64,000 bases of DNA from Streptomyces chryseus (GCF_014650755.1 NZ_BMVO01000004.1:1-64000), one strand, 5' to 3'. Counted from the stretch's first letter, positions 17,011-27,627 are shown. Translations and numbers: made by a program. Notes: generated from the letters alone by a model not told the origin.

Positions 17011-18627
17011 TCAGAACGTGTTGCTCCGGCGGCGGCTGAACGGCCTGCCGTCGGGGTCGACGAGCAGGCGGTAGAGCGGCATGGCGAGCGCCTTCTCCGG
17101 CTGCGAGAGGTCCGGGGGACGGTACGTGCGAAGACGCCCGGGCGGCCTCGGCCCCCGGCAGCCGCCGTCGTGCCAGGCGTCCAGGGCGGCCGCACCCGCC
17201 GCGAAGGCGTCGAAGGCGCCCACCGGGTCGCACAGGGCGTCCGGCGCGTCAGGCGCCTCGGGTTCCTCCTGGTCCAGGTGCTCGCGCGAGAGCTCCAGTC
17301 GCAGGTCCCTCGCGAAGGTGCGCGCGCCGTCCCCGAGGCCGCCGGGATCGCGCGGCTCGCGCGGGTCGGTGCTCCCGTCCAGGACGGCGCAGTCCAGTTC
17401 CGAGTCGTGCGTCCAGGAGCGGAGGTTGATGTTGTCGGAGCCCACCGAGGCCCACACGTCGTCGATCACGCACACCTTCGCGTGCACGTACACCGGTGTC
17501 CCGGCATGGTTCTCCAGCCCGTACACCGCCACGCGCCCCTCGCCCCCGCGACGCAGCTTCTCCAGGGCCGTGATCCGGCCGACCAGGTTCATCGGCAGGC
17601 TGAACCGGCCGTCCTGCTCGGGGACGGAGGGGATGACCGCGACGAGACGCAGACGGGGGTTCGCGGCCAGCGCCTCGGCGAAGAACTTCACCACGTGCGG
17701 AGACCACAGGTACTGGTCCTCCAGGTAGATGAGCGCACGAGCACGCCGCAGCGCCTTGAGGTAGCCGCGCGCGATGCTGCGCTCACCGTCGGGAGCGAAG
17801 TCGTAGCCCCGCAGCAGGCGGTTCGGATACGTGCGCAGCACTTGGACGGTGTGCCTGCCGCGCGGCTCGGGGTCCGGCAGCTGGGGCGGCAGCGTGTCGG
17901 CTTCGGTGTCCTCCCGGTGCATCCGCTCCCGCAGACGGGTCAGGGGGCTGCGGCTGAGCGGTGCCGGGTCGTCCCACCGTTCGCGGAAGCACGCCTCGAT
18001 GTCGCCGACGGCGGGACCGCGCAGGGCGAGCTGGATGTCGTGCCACGGCGGGTGCGGTCCGTATGCGGCGGAGATGGGCTGGGCCTGCGGGTCACCGCGG
18101 TGGGTGGCGTCGTCGTTGCGGTTGTGGCACAGGTCGGTCCCGCCGACGTACGCCACGTCGAGCTCGGGGCGGCCGGGATGCCGCAGTACGACGAGCTTCT
18201 GGTGGTGGGAGCCTCCCGGACGCACCCGCATGTCGAGCAGGCACTCGCCGCCCCCCGCTTCGATCTCCTCGCCGAGGTGACGGTTCTCGGTCTCGCTGAA
18301 CTGGAGTCGGTCCAGGTGGGAGCGCCACACCAGCCCTTTGACGATCACGCCGCGCTGTGCCGCCTCGCTCAGGACGGCGCCGACTTCGGTGCCCGGGCCG
18401 GCGAGGCGCTGGTCGGGGTCGCCGCGCCAGTCGGTGAACAGGAGCAGGTCACCGGCGCGCTGCGCGCGGATCCCCGCGAGGAGCTCCGCGAAGTACGTCG
18501 CGCCGTGGACCAGGGGCCGCGCGTCGTTGCCGTCCGACCAGGCCACGCGGTCCGGTCGGCGGCTGTCCAGGCGGGTCGCGGAATTGCCGCGTTCGCCGGC
18601 CGTCAGGAGCCAGTCGGTGTGTTCCAC
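17011..18627 (-). CDS. phospholipase D-like protein with two HKD motifs
   Basis: The 538-aa enzyme belongs to the PLD superfamily, which cleaves or transfers phosphodiesters through a covalent His intermediate. HKD1 is HHQKLVVL (His142, Lys144), followed by an insertion before VAYVGGTD. HKD2 is VHAKVCVIDD (His382, Lys384, Asp389), followed by SVGSDNINLRS. The position of the usual first-motif Asp is replaced in an extended loop, a variant common in actinobacterial homologues. No signal peptide is seen, so it looks cytoplasmic. GTG 18627 is chosen for GGAGGG seven bases upstream. Confidence 0.85.
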   Translation of the reverse strand: MEHTDWLLTAGERGNSATRLDSRRPDRVAWSDGNDARPLVHGATYFAELLAGIRAQRAGDLLLFTDWRGDPDQRLAGPGTEVGAVLSEAAQRGVIVKGLVWRSHLDRLQFSETENRHLGEEIEAGGGECLLDMRVRPGGSHHQKLVVLRHPGRPELDVAYVGGTDLCHNRNDDATHRGDPQAQPISAAYGPHPPWHDIQLALRGPAVGDIEACFRERWDDPAPLSRSPLTRLRERMHREDTEADTLPPQLPDPEPRGRHTVQVLRTYPNRLLRGYDFAPDGERSIARGYLKALRRARALIYLEDQYLWSPHVVKFFAEALAANPRLRLVAVIPSVPEQDGRFSLPMNLVGRITALEKLRRGGEGRVAVYGLENHAGTPVYVHAKVCVIDDVWASVGSDNINLRSWTHDSELDCAVLDGSTDPREPRDPGGLGDGARTFARDLRLELSREHLDQEEPEAPDAPDALCDPVGAFDAFAAGAAALDAWHDGGCRGPRPPGRLRTYRPPDLSQPEKALAMPLYRLLVDPDGRPFSRRRSNTF

Positions 18628-18697
18628 GGCAGGGGCCCTCCGTCCGTACGGGGCTGCGTACGCCTGCACGCGGTGCGGGTACCCGGTTCCCGCCCGC

Positions 18698-18864
18698 TCA
18701 CCCGGTACCGGCGGCGCCCAGGGTGCCGGGCTGATCGCCGGCGGCACCGAGGACGAGCTTCGATAGGTCCTCCGGGGCGCCCCGGAGGACGTTGTGCCCG
18801 GACTCCACGGCGTGCGTGCGCCGGGCGGGGTCCTCGTTCACGCGTTCGTACACCGGGGTGAACG
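18698..18864 (-). pseudogene. C-terminal stump of an alpha/beta hydrolase
   Basis: One minus-strand frame reads VYERVNEDPARRTHAVESGH, then NVLRGAPEDLSKLVLGAAGD before TGA at 18698-18700. The SGHN segment is the catalytic-His loop of alpha/beta hydrolases and the rest is the usual last helix. The upstream 200 or more residues are absent; the sequence switches at about 18865 to an oppositely oriented AraC tail. Confidence 0.5.
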
Positions 18865-18904
18865 GTGAGGTTACGGGCCCGCCCGACGGTCGTCGTCGTG
18901 GTCG

Positions 18905-19083
18905 CTCCTGGGCGGCAGAGGCGCCACCTCCTGGAGAGTACGGACCTCACCGTGGACCGCATCGCCACCGAGGCGGGCCTCGGCACCGGCGCTTCGCTGC
19001 GCCGGCACCTGACGGCCGTGATCGGCGTGTCCCCGACGGCCTGTCGCCATACGTTCCGTACGGCGTCCCGCTCCCCCGCCTGA
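18905..19083 (+). pseudogene. C-terminal HTH stump of a GlxA/AraC-type regulator
   Basis: The frame ends with RHLLESTDLTVDRIATEAGL, GTGASLRRHLTAVIGVSPTA and a final RHTFR segment. This is the second helix-turn-helix of GlxA-like AraC regulators; compare the intact gene at 53487. Only about 55 residues remain, joined head-on to the hydrolase stump. It cannot bind as a normal two-HTH protein. Confidence 0.7.
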
Positions 19084-19225
19084 CGGCGGGGAGGGCGACG
19101 TGTCGTGGCGGGGCGGCGGAGCGACCGGTGGCCTTTCCCGGCAGGCCCGCCGCGTCGTCGCCCCGGTCGCAGGCAGCCCCGCCACGGGCGCCGCCGTGCG
19201 CGGGTGCGGCGGGGGCGAGACCGGC

Positions 19226-19831
19226 TCAGGACGGCGGAGCCTGCAGGGGGTGAGCGGCGAGCGCCTGGGCGGTGGTGTGCAGGTTGGCGGCCATGGCCCG
19301 GCCGGTCTTGTGGGCCCAGTCGTGCCCGCGTTCGTCGTCGAGGTAGTCCGGACCGGCGCCCGGGCCGAGGTGCCAGTACGTCCATGCCTGGCCGGGGATG
19401 GTGTAGCCGATGTCGCCGAGGGCTCCGCCGATCTCGCTGATGACATGGTGGGCGCCGTCCTCGTTCCCGGTCACCACGACGCCGGCGACCCGGTTGTACG
19501 CCACCGGCCGGCCGTCGTCGTCGGTCTCGGAGAGCATGGCGTCCATCCGCTCCAGCACCCGCTGCGCGACCGAGGACGGCCGGCCGAGCCAGGTCGGGGA
19601 CGCGATGACGAGAATCTCGGAGTTCAGCAGCTGCGCGTGGACGCGCGGCCAGTCGTCGCCCTCGCCCATGTCGGACTTCACCCCGGGCAGCAGGTTGAGG
19701 TCCACCGCCCGTACCGACTCGACGCTCACCCCCCGTGACACGAGTTCCGCGGTGACCACCTGGGCCAGGGCCTCGGTGTTCGACGGCTGCGGGGACGGCT
19801 TCAGAGTGCAATTGATCAAGAGAGCTCGCAT
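19226..19831 (-). CDS. flavodoxin-fold NAD(P)H-dependent FMN reductase
   Basis: The 201-aa protein begins with a flavodoxin-type strand and phosphate loop (MRALLINCTLKPSPQPSNTE), which binds the FMN phosphate. The second signature is VIASPTWLGRPSSVAQRVLE and the third is AGVVVTGNEDGAHHVISEIG, as in NADPH-dependent FMN reductase/WrbA-like proteins. It is soluble and likely reduces quinones, nitro compounds or free flavin. Substrate unknown. ATG at 19831; the upstream ribosome site is weak. Confidence 0.85.
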   Translation of the reverse strand: MRALLINCTLKPSPQPSNTEALAQVVTAELVSRGVSVESVRAVDLNLLPGVKSDMGEGDDWPRVHAQLLNSEILVIASPTWLGRPSSVAQRVLERMDAMLSETDDDGRPVAYNRVAGVVVTGNEDGAHHVISEIGGALGDIGYTIPGQAWTYWHLGPGAGPDYLDDERGHDWAHKTGRAMAANLHTTAQALAAHPLQAPPS

Positions 19832-19893
19832 GCTCGCTCGACTGCCCGGCAACCCCGCGCGTACACCGCCGCACCACACCATCGCTCCTACGA

Positions 19894-20220
19894 CTACTTG
19901 GCCGCCGCTTCCTGCTTCCGGGTGGTGGCCGGCTCGCCCGCGTGCTTCTCGTGACCGACGGCCGTCAACGCGCACCGCCCCTCCCGGCAGGAGCGCCGCA
20001 GGCGTCCCCTCGACACGGTCTGCACCAGTCCGATCGTCCAGCACATCGGGCACCCGCGCAGCGCCATCGCCCCGGCCGGGAGCAACAGCAGGCTGACCGG
20101 TCCGACCACCGGAATCAGCGCGACGGAGCCGATCAGGCCGCCGAACCCCACCACGCCCCGGGCGAGATGTCGGGGCAGGGACGAACTCGCGAAGTCGGGG
20201 TTCTCAGCCTTCGTTCCCAT
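19894..20220 (-). CDS. hypothetical membrane-associated protein, third gene of the sigma operon
   Basis: This is a 108-aa protein with one or two hydrophobic helices (VVGFGGLIGSVALIPVVGPV, SLLLLPAGAMAL) followed by a CPMC motif (GCPMCWTIGLVQTV) and a basic Cys-containing tail. It resembles DUF2892-like membrane proteins only loosely. ATG 20220 lies inside the end of the ECF sigma gene (17-bp overlap) after AAGGGAA, so it is probably translated with it. A role as membrane-bound partner of the sigma factor is possible but not shown. Confidence 0.65.
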   Translation of the reverse strand: MGTKAENPDFASSSLPRHLARGVVGFGGLIGSVALIPVVGPVSLLLLPAGAMALRGCPMCWTIGLVQTVSRGRLRRSCREGRCALTAVGHEKHAGEPATTRKQEAAAK

Positions 20221-20776
20221 CGGTGTTCCCTTCAGGAGTCGCGTCGGGTGCGGCACCCAGCATGTGGCGGACGGCGGCGCGGGCCCGGTGCAGACGCGAC
20301 TTCATCGCGGCCGTACTCAGTCCCAGGGCATCGGCGACCGTGCGTCCGCTGTGACCCTGGATGTCGCGCATGATCAGCACGCGTCGCTGGTCGACGGGCA
20401 GCGCGGCGACCGCCGCCGCCACCCTGCCCGCCTCCAGGCGCAGCAGAACCTCCTCCTCGGCCGAAGGCGCGAAGCCGTCCCACGGCGGTGTGCGGTCCCG
20501 CGCCATCGCCCGCGCGCGCCGCAGGCACTCGTTGCGGACGATGCGGAACATCCACGACGCGAGAGCGCCGGACGCCCGCAGCGTCCCGATCTTCCGGTAC
20601 AGGATGATCAGTGCTTCCTGCGCCGCGTCCTCGGCGTCCTCAGGGGTGGCGCACAGGGAGCGGGCGAACCGCCGCACGTTCGGATGCGAGCCCGACACCA
20701 GCGCCGTGATCGCGTCGACGTCACCCCGCTGCGCGGCGACGACCAGCAGTTCACCGGGCCAGGACGACTCAGCCAC
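20204..20776 (-). CDS. ECF RNA polymerase sigma factor
   Basis: This 190-aa sigma-70 family protein has only regions 2 and 4. Region 2 is seen in VRRFARSLCATPEDAEDAAQ and EALIILYRKI; region 4 is ALPVDQRRVLIMRDIQGHSG followed by ADALGLSTAAMKSRLHRARA. It directs RNA polymerase to a small stress regulon. I chose GTG 20776, which overlaps the 34-codon membrane peptide by 8 bp. An upstream GTG at 20812 would overlap that peptide much more. The genes at 20769, 20204 and 19894 form one overlapping operon. Confidence 0.88.
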   Translation of the reverse strand: MAESSWPGELLVVAAQRGDVDAITALVSGSHPNVRRFARSLCATPEDAEDAAQEALIILYRKIGTLRASGALASWMFRIVRNECLRRARAMARDRTPPWDGFAPSAEEEVLLRLEAGRVAAAVAALPVDQRRVLIMRDIQGHSGRTVADALGLSTAAMKSRLHRARAAVRHMLGAAPDATPEGNTDGNEG

Positions 20777-20873
20777 GGGCCCGGCCCCGTCTGCGCAGTA
20801 CGACGTACCCACAGGTGCAGAGCAGCACGGCTCCGACGGCGACAGCGATTCCGACGATCACGGCAACCTCCAT
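20769..20873 (-). CDS. 34-aa single-helix membrane peptide, first gene of the sigma operon
   Basis: The frame starts at ATG 20873 and encodes a short acidic N-terminus, one hydrophobic helix (VAVIVGIAVAVGAVLLCTCG) and a basic end, RRRGRARG. It follows the positive-inside rule with the C-terminus inside. Its stop lies within the ECF sigma start region, so the two are translationally coupled. It is too short for standard gene callers. A role as a mini anti-sigma or leader peptide is speculation. Confidence 0.5.
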   Translation of the reverse strand: MEVAVIVGIAVAVGAVLLCTCGYVVLRRRGRARG

Positions 20874-20894
20874 TTCACGTCCCGGCGTTCTGCC

Positions 20895-20935
20895 GACACG
20901 GTGATAAGAGGCGCGGGGCCGCCCAAAGGATTCCC
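20895..20935 (-). promoter_or_regulatory. possible ECF-type promoter of the sigma operon
   Basis: On the minus strand GGGAATCC (20928-20935) resembles an ECF -35 element. A TTATCAC/CGTGTC stretch follows at 20895-20907, though the spacing is longer than the usual 16-17 bp. It lies 22 bp before the first gene of the sigma operon. Autoregulation is an inference. Confidence 0.3.
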
Positions 20936-21121
20936 GGCACCATGAGCCGGGCGGTACGGGCGGGGCAGAGGACGCACGAGGTGGGCGGGCGCTGATGTGC
21001 CGCCACGCGGCGCGGAGCGTCCGTCTTCGCTGCCGCCGGTTTCGCATGCGCGCTCTCCGGCAACCCATAGACAAGCGATCAGCCGGGCACGACCCGGAAA
21101 CCACCGGAGGAAGGGCGCACC

Positions 21122-22081
21122 ATGGGACGCGAGGACGCTGCCGGCCCCGACAGCGGCAGTGACATGAGGGCGATGACGTACTCGGCCTTCGGGGGTCCGG
21201 AAGTCCTCTCGGAGACCCGGCAGCCGCGCCCCAAGTTCGGCCCCGGCGAGATCCTCGTGCGCGTACGGCGCGCGGCGGTCAACCCGGTCGACTGGAAGAT
21301 CATGGCCGGCGGGCTGGAGAGCCTGATGGACACGGTCTTCCCCGTGATCCCCGGCTGGGACGTCGCCGGGGTCGTCGAGCAAGTGGGTATCGACGTGCCC
21401 GAGTTCGCGGTGGGCGACGAGGTCATCGCCTACGCGCGCAAGGACTACGTGCACGGGGGCACCTTCGCCGAGTTCGTCACCGTCCCGGTGCGGGCCCTCG
21501 CCCGTCGGCCCGCGTCACTGACCTGGGACCAGGCGGCGGGCCTGCCGCTGGCCGGTCTCACGGCGTACCAGGTGCTCAAGCGCCTGGGCGCCGGCCCGGG
21601 TGACACCGTACTCGTCCACGGGGCCGCCGGCGGAGTGGGTTCCCTGGGCGTGCAGATCGCCCGTGCGCTCGGCGCCAGGGTCATCGGCACCGCCTCCCCC
21701 GCCAATCACGACCGGCTCCGCGAGCTCGGCGCGGAGCCCACGGCGTACGGCGAGGGAGTCGTCGAGCGCGTCCGCAAGCTCGCACCGGACGGGGTCGACG
21801 TCGTCGCGGACTTCGTCGGCGGGGTCCTGGACACCACGCTGGCCGTCCTGAGCGAAGGCGGCCGGCACGCGTCGGTCGCGGACAACTCCGTCGTCGGAGC
21901 CGGCGGGCAGTGGATGTGGGTACGGCCGAACGGCGACGACCTGACCGAGCTGGGAGCGCTCGCCGACGCGGGAAAGCTGGCGGTGCCGGTGGCCCGGACC
22001 TTCCCCTTGGAGGAACTCGCCGACGCTTTCGCGTTGAGCCAGTCCGGGCATGTGCACGGAAAGATCGTCGTGGCCGTCTGA
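21122..22081 (+). CDS. NADP-dependent zinc-type alcohol dehydrogenase/quinone oxidoreductase
   Basis: A medium-chain dehydrogenase of 319 aa lacking the structural zinc lobe, as in quinone oxidoreductases. GroES-like domain: PRPKFGPGEILVRVRRAAVN. The nucleotide site is VLVHGAAGGVGSLGVQIARA, the AAGGVG form typical of NADPH-binding members. The C-terminal strand is HVHGKIVVAV. It reduces quinones or enones using NADPH. A strong GGAGGAAGG precedes ATG 21122; ATG 21164 is an alternative. It is divergent from the sigma operon. Confidence 0.9.
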   Translation: MGREDAAGPDSGSDMRAMTYSAFGGPEVLSETRQPRPKFGPGEILVRVRRAAVNPVDWKIMAGGLESLMDTVFPVIPGWDVAGVVEQVGIDVPEFAVGDEVIAYARKDYVHGGTFAEFVTVPVRALARRPASLTWDQAAGLPLAGLTAYQVLKRLGAGPGDTVLVHGAAGGVGSLGVQIARALGARVIGTASPANHDRLRELGAEPTAYGEGVVERVRKLAPDGVDVVADFVGGVLDTTLAVLSEGGRHASVADNSVVGAGGQWMWVRPNGDDLTELGALADAGKLAVPVARTFPLEELADAFALSQSGHVHGKIVVAV

Positions 22082-22253
22082 CCCCTCTCCCTTCCTCCCG
22101 CACCGAACATGGCCGGTCGTTGCCTTATCCCCGGACCTCCTCCTGACGCACAGTGAAGTCTCAGTTGTGCCGTCGGAGTTGGGAAGTCGGGTGTCGTCCA
22201 CCGCCGGACGCCCCGGTAGCGGTGAGAACGAGCGGCTGGACCGAGGAGGGGCC

Positions 22254-22655
22254 ATGGCCGGTGTTCGGTGGCGCGCGCCCGGAGTTGCCGCCCGCGGGCC
22301 GGACCGTGTGCCGTGGGCGTACTCCACCGCCGTGGTGTGCGCGGTGGTCTTCACCGGGGCGATGGGGCTGCTCCCCATGCTGGGCGTGGGCGGGCAACTG
22401 CACCACCCGGCAACCGCCTTGGCGGCGTACTGCGCGCTCCTGGCCTTCGTCGGTTTCCACGCGCGGCCCCGGGTGATACCGCTCGCCGCCGTCGTGTGCT
22501 GGCTTTGCTACGACGGTTTCGTCGTCCACCAGCACGGAGAGCTGGACTGGGACGGTCTCGTCGACGTCTACAGGCTGGCGGCCCTCGCGGGGGCGTCCCT
22601 GCTCGGCACGACGGCTGCTTCCGTCAGTCACGCGATCGGTGTCCGCCGCGCGTGA
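22254..22655 (+). CDS. hypothetical membrane protein with four helices
   Basis: This 133-aa protein has about four hydrophobic segments: STAVVCAVVFTGAMGLLPML, then LAAYCALLAFVGF, then VIPLAAVVCWLCYDGFVV, then LAALAGASLLGTTAASVSHA. This resembles the membrane half of DUF4118-like sensors, but no kinase follows. GAGGAGGGG precedes ATG 22254. The gap of 172 bp to the quinone oxidoreductase suggests its own transcript. Function unknown. Confidence 0.7.
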   Translation: MAGVRWRAPGVAARGPDRVPWAYSTAVVCAVVFTGAMGLLPMLGVGGQLHHPATALAAYCALLAFVGFHARPRVIPLAAVVCWLCYDGFVVHQHGELDWDGLVDVYRLAALAGASLLGTTAASVSHAIGVRRA

Positions 22656-24422
<1,767 letters not shown>

Positions 24423-24471
24423 GCGCGCGGGTACGGCGCGAAGGGCGGTCCGGCGCCGACCCCCACCGGCT

Positions 24472-24510
24472 CGAAGCAGGGCGGCCCCGGGCCTCGGCCG
24501 CCCTGCTTCG
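24472..24510 (+). terminator. terminator of rox
   Basis: A perfect 15-bp stem (CGAAGCAGGGCGGCC at 24472-24486 with its complement at 24496-24510) around a 9-nt loop, 50 bp after the rox stop. Confidence 0.85.
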
Positions 24511-25023
24511 CGATGGTCATGAGGGAACAGCCGAGGCCCTGCGGCGCCCAGAGGACGAGTGGTCGGCCCATGGTTCCCTCGGCCCCGGGGCCGTGCTTCA
24601 GGTAGTACCCCGCTCTTCCCCGCCCGTCACGGTCGACACCCGTGGCGGGCGCGGTCCGTCGTGGGGCGCGCAGCGCCGCAAGCGCACAGCACCGGCTGCC
24701 GCCACCGCGCGCTCCGCAGGGGCCGCAGCCGCCCGGGCGGCCGAGTTGCGTTCAACCTTTCAACGAAACCTCGGAGTCTCCCCACATCACGTAACGGCTC
24801 ACCTCCCTGCTCCCTCCCGGGGCACGTCCCCGGCCACGTCCCGGGTCACGAAACAGTCGCACCCTGCCGCACCCCTTCCGGAGATGACACGTGTCACCTA
24901 CCCTCCCCTTCAGCACGCTTCGTGGCCTGCTTCTGCGGCCGCCGGAGTGCGCCCGTCCAACCCACAGCACTTCGCTGCTTCCACCTGCTTCATTGCCTGG
25001 CACGCTCTCCAGGGGGCCCACCC
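24511..25023. other. long upstream region of the GPH-type transporter
   Basis: 513 bp without a supported gene. It contains the perfect 12-bp palindrome TGACACGTGTCA at 24885-24896, a plausible regulator site, 128 bp before the transporter start. Confidence 0.4.
24885..24896. promoter_or_regulatory. palindrome TGACACGTGTCA, possible operator
   Basis: A perfect 12-bp palindrome in a long gene-free region upstream of a sugar-type permease. LacI/GntR-type sites often look like this. No regulator gene is adjacent. Confidence 0.35.
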
Positions 25024-26376
25024 ATGACTCATTCACTTCCTGAAGGTGCACTTCCCGAAGGTGCGAGACCGGTACCAGCCGCTGTTCCTGGCACTGGCGC
25101 CCCGTCCGTCGCGCCCGACGAAGGTTCACTTCGTCTGCTGCAGGTCACCCTGCCGGTCGCGAACGTCGCGCTCTATCTGCTCTGGCTCGGTGTCGGCAGC
25201 TTCCTGCTGCCGATCCAGGTCGCGCGGATCACCGGCACCAACGACACCGCCGCCCTGTCCGCCGCCAGCACCATCGGCGCGATCCTCGCCACGGTCGGCA
25301 ACCCCGTCTTCGGCCAGCTGTCGGACCGCACGCGCTCCCGCTACGGGCGCCGGGCGCCCTGGATCCTCCTGTGCGCGCTGCTCGGCGCGCTCGCCCTCGT
25401 GGCCCAGGCCCAGGCGGCGGGCATCGCCGCGCTGGGGCTCAGCTGGGGTGTCGTGCAGTTCATCATGAACGGTTACCAGGCCGCCCTGACCGCCGCCATG
25501 CCGGACCGGGTGCCGGCCTCCCGGTACGGCACGTTCTCCGCCCTCGTCGGCCTGGGAGTACCGCTCGGTACGATCGTCGCCGCGCTCGTCATCGGCGGCG
25601 TACCCGGCACCAAGTTCGGTAGGGACGGCGTCATCGGCGGTTTCGGCGGACGGTTCGCCGGCGAGAACGGCTACTACCTGATCGCCGCGATCGTGGTCGT
25701 TGCCGCGATCTTCTTCACAGTCCTCTCGCCCGACCGGGACGCACGGCAACTGCCCCGCGAGCGCTTCGAACTCAAGGCCTTCTTCGGCAACTTCTGGGTC
25801 AGCCCCCGGCAGCACCCCGACTTCTGCTGGGCGTTCGTGTCGCGACTGGGCGTAATGCTCGGCTACTTCGTCGTCCTCACGTACAACATGTTCCTGCTGG
25901 CGGACCACATCAAGATCCCGCAGCACGACCTGCTGCCGACCGTCGGCTTCCTGATGATCGTCAACGCGCTGTGCACGGTCGCCGCCTCGGTTCTCATCGG
26001 GCCGCTCGCCGACCGAACCGGCCGCGTGAAGCCCTTCGTGCTGGCGTCCGGAGTCCTCGCCGCGCTCGCGCTGACACTGCCGATGATCTCGCCCACGGAG
26101 GATGGCATGCTGGCGTACAACATCGTCGGCGGCATGGCGTTCGGCGCCTATCTCGCCGTCGACATGGCCCTGATCACCAAGGTGCTGCCGCGTACGGCGG
26201 ACGCCGGCAAGGACATGGGCGTCATCAACATCGCCAATGCCGGGCCGCAGATCCTCGCACCGACCGTCGCCGGCTGGATCGTCGCCGCAGGCGGCTACGA
26301 GGCGCTGTTCCCCATGGCCGCCCTGGTCTCCCTCGTCGGCGCGCTCGTCGTACTGCGCGTACGTGGCGTCCGCTGA
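25024..26376 (+). CDS. MFS transporter, glycoside/GPH-like
   Basis: This is a 450-aa secondary transporter with about 12 hydrophobic helices. The loop after helix 2 reads NPVFGQLSDRTRSRYGRRAP, the sequence of sugar and glycoside cation symporters (GPH/SLC45-like). The loop before helix 8-9 repeats this as IGPLADRTGRVKPFV. The substrate is probably a sugar or glycoside. ATG 25024 follows CAGGGGG. The downstream secreted SurE-like phosphatase begins 92 bp after the stop and could share the transcript. Confidence 0.85.
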   Translation: MTHSLPEGALPEGARPVPAAVPGTGAPSVAPDEGSLRLLQVTLPVANVALYLLWLGVGSFLLPIQVARITGTNDTAALSAASTIGAILATVGNPVFGQLSDRTRSRYGRRAPWILLCALLGALALVAQAQAAGIAALGLSWGVVQFIMNGYQAALTAAMPDRVPASRYGTFSALVGLGVPLGTIVAALVIGGVPGTKFGRDGVIGGFGGRFAGENGYYLIAAIVVVAAIFFTVLSPDRDARQLPRERFELKAFFGNFWVSPRQHPDFCWAFVSRLGVMLGYFVVLTYNMFLLADHIKIPQHDLLPTVGFLMIVNALCTVAASVLIGPLADRTGRVKPFVLASGVLAALALTLPMISPTEDGMLAYNIVGGMAFGAYLAVDMALITKVLPRTADAGKDMGVINIANAGPQILAPTVAGWIVAAGGYEALFPMAALVSLVGALVVLRVRGVR

Positions 26377-26468
26377 CCCCGCTGCCCCCTTCCGGTACCG
26401 CGCGCACGAGCCGGCCGGCACCCGCACGCAAGACCTCCGATGTCACTTCGTACCGAACGAGGAGAACG

Positions 26469-27542
26469 ATGACCACCACAGCCGGACGGCGAGCCACGGC
26501 CGTCCTCGCCGCCGCGGGCACACTCCTGCTCGCCGTCACCGCGGGCGCGCAGGCCCAGGTCCCGCGGCCGCCGGACCGTGACCAGCGGCAGTACGGCGGA
26601 GCGCAGCCGCTCGCCGGTCTGCGCGTCCTCATGAGCAACGACGATTCCATGCGGATGGCGCGTCCCGACGCCTCCGACGGAAAGGGCCTGTACGAGGCAC
26701 GGCGCGCGCTGTGCGCGGCGGGAGCGGACGTCGTCGTCATGGCTCCTTGGGCGAATCAGAGCGGTGCGGGCACCAGCGCCACCAGCGGTGGCCACCTGAC
26801 CGTCCAGCGCCGGGCCGTCCTGCCCGGCGACTACGCGAAGGACTGTTCCGGCACGCCGTCGCGCGGTGCGGTGTACGGCGTGTGCAAGGGCACGTCGCCC
26901 TGCGGTCCGGAGTCCGCGAGTGCCACACCCGCCGACACCGTACGCCTGGGACTCGGCGGTGGACTGGCCGCGAAGGCGGGCTGGGCGGACGGCCCGGATC
27001 TCGTCGTCAGCGGAAGCAACTACGGGCCCAACGTGGCCTCCGTGGTCAACGAGTCGGGCACGGTCGGAGCCGCGCTCGCCGCGATCGACGAGGGTGTCCC
27101 CGCGGTCGCGCTCAACAGCTCGTACGACCCGGCCGTCACGACCTCGCTCGAGGTGGCCGACCGCACCTATCGCCGGACCGGCGAGTTCGGGGCCGACTTC
27201 ATCGGCCGGTTGCACCGGCGCGGGCTGCTGACCACGAAGTTCGTCGTGAACGTCAACTACCCGCATCTCGCGGAAGGCCGGCGCCCCCGCAGCACCGCCT
27301 GGACGTCCGTGGGGACGCAGAAGGTGGTGCGCAGTGTGTACCGGGGCAGCGGCGACACCTTCGCGGTCGGCGGGGCGATCTGCGCGCCGGGCGCGGCGGA
27401 GTGCCGGCCGGAGACCAAGCGCGACGCGGACTTCACGCTGCTCCAGCGGGGGCACGTCACAGTGACTCCCGTGAGCCCCGACCGCACGTTCACCGGCTCC
27501 GAGGCCGCGCGGCTCGCCAGGTACGTACGGACCAGCCGCTGA
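26469..27542 (+). CDS. secreted SurE-like 5'/3'-nucleotidase
   Basis: This 357-aa SurE-fold protein has a cleavable signal peptide of about 30 residues (basic RR region, then VLAAAGTLLLAVTAGAQAQ). The metal-binding NDD (SNDDSM) lies near residue 57. SGSNYGPNVASVVNESGTVG carries the third and fourth conserved SurE motifs. Typical cytoplasmic SurE is about 250 aa; secreted actinobacterial forms are longer, as here. It probably dephosphorylates nucleotides or related esters outside the cell. AGGAGAAC precedes ATG 26469. A 12-bp hairpin terminates it. Confidence 0.88.
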   Translation: MTTTAGRRATAVLAAAGTLLLAVTAGAQAQVPRPPDRDQRQYGGAQPLAGLRVLMSNDDSMRMARPDASDGKGLYEARRALCAAGADVVVMAPWANQSGAGTSATSGGHLTVQRRAVLPGDYAKDCSGTPSRGAVYGVCKGTSPCGPESASATPADTVRLGLGGGLAAKAGWADGPDLVVSGSNYGPNVASVVNESGTVGAALAAIDEGVPAVALNSSYDPAVTTSLEVADRTYRRTGEFGADFIGRLHRRGLLTTKFVVNVNYPHLAEGRRPRSTAWTSVGTQKVVRSVYRGSGDTFAVGGAICAPGAAECRPETKRDADFTLLQRGHVTVTPVSPDRTFTGSEAARLARYVRTSR

Positions 27543-27564
27543 TCGCCGAATGCGGCGAACGACC

Positions 27565-27598
27565 GGCCCCGGCGCTGCTGGAGGGGAGCGCCGGGGCC
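27565..27598 (+). terminator. hairpin after the SurE-like gene
   Basis: GGCCCCGGCGCT at 27565-27576 pairs perfectly with AGCGCCGGGGCC at 27587-27598, 10-nt loop, 22 bp past the stop. Confidence 0.75.
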
Positions 27599-27627
27599 CT
27601 GGCGTCACCGGAAGCGGTGGAGGCATG

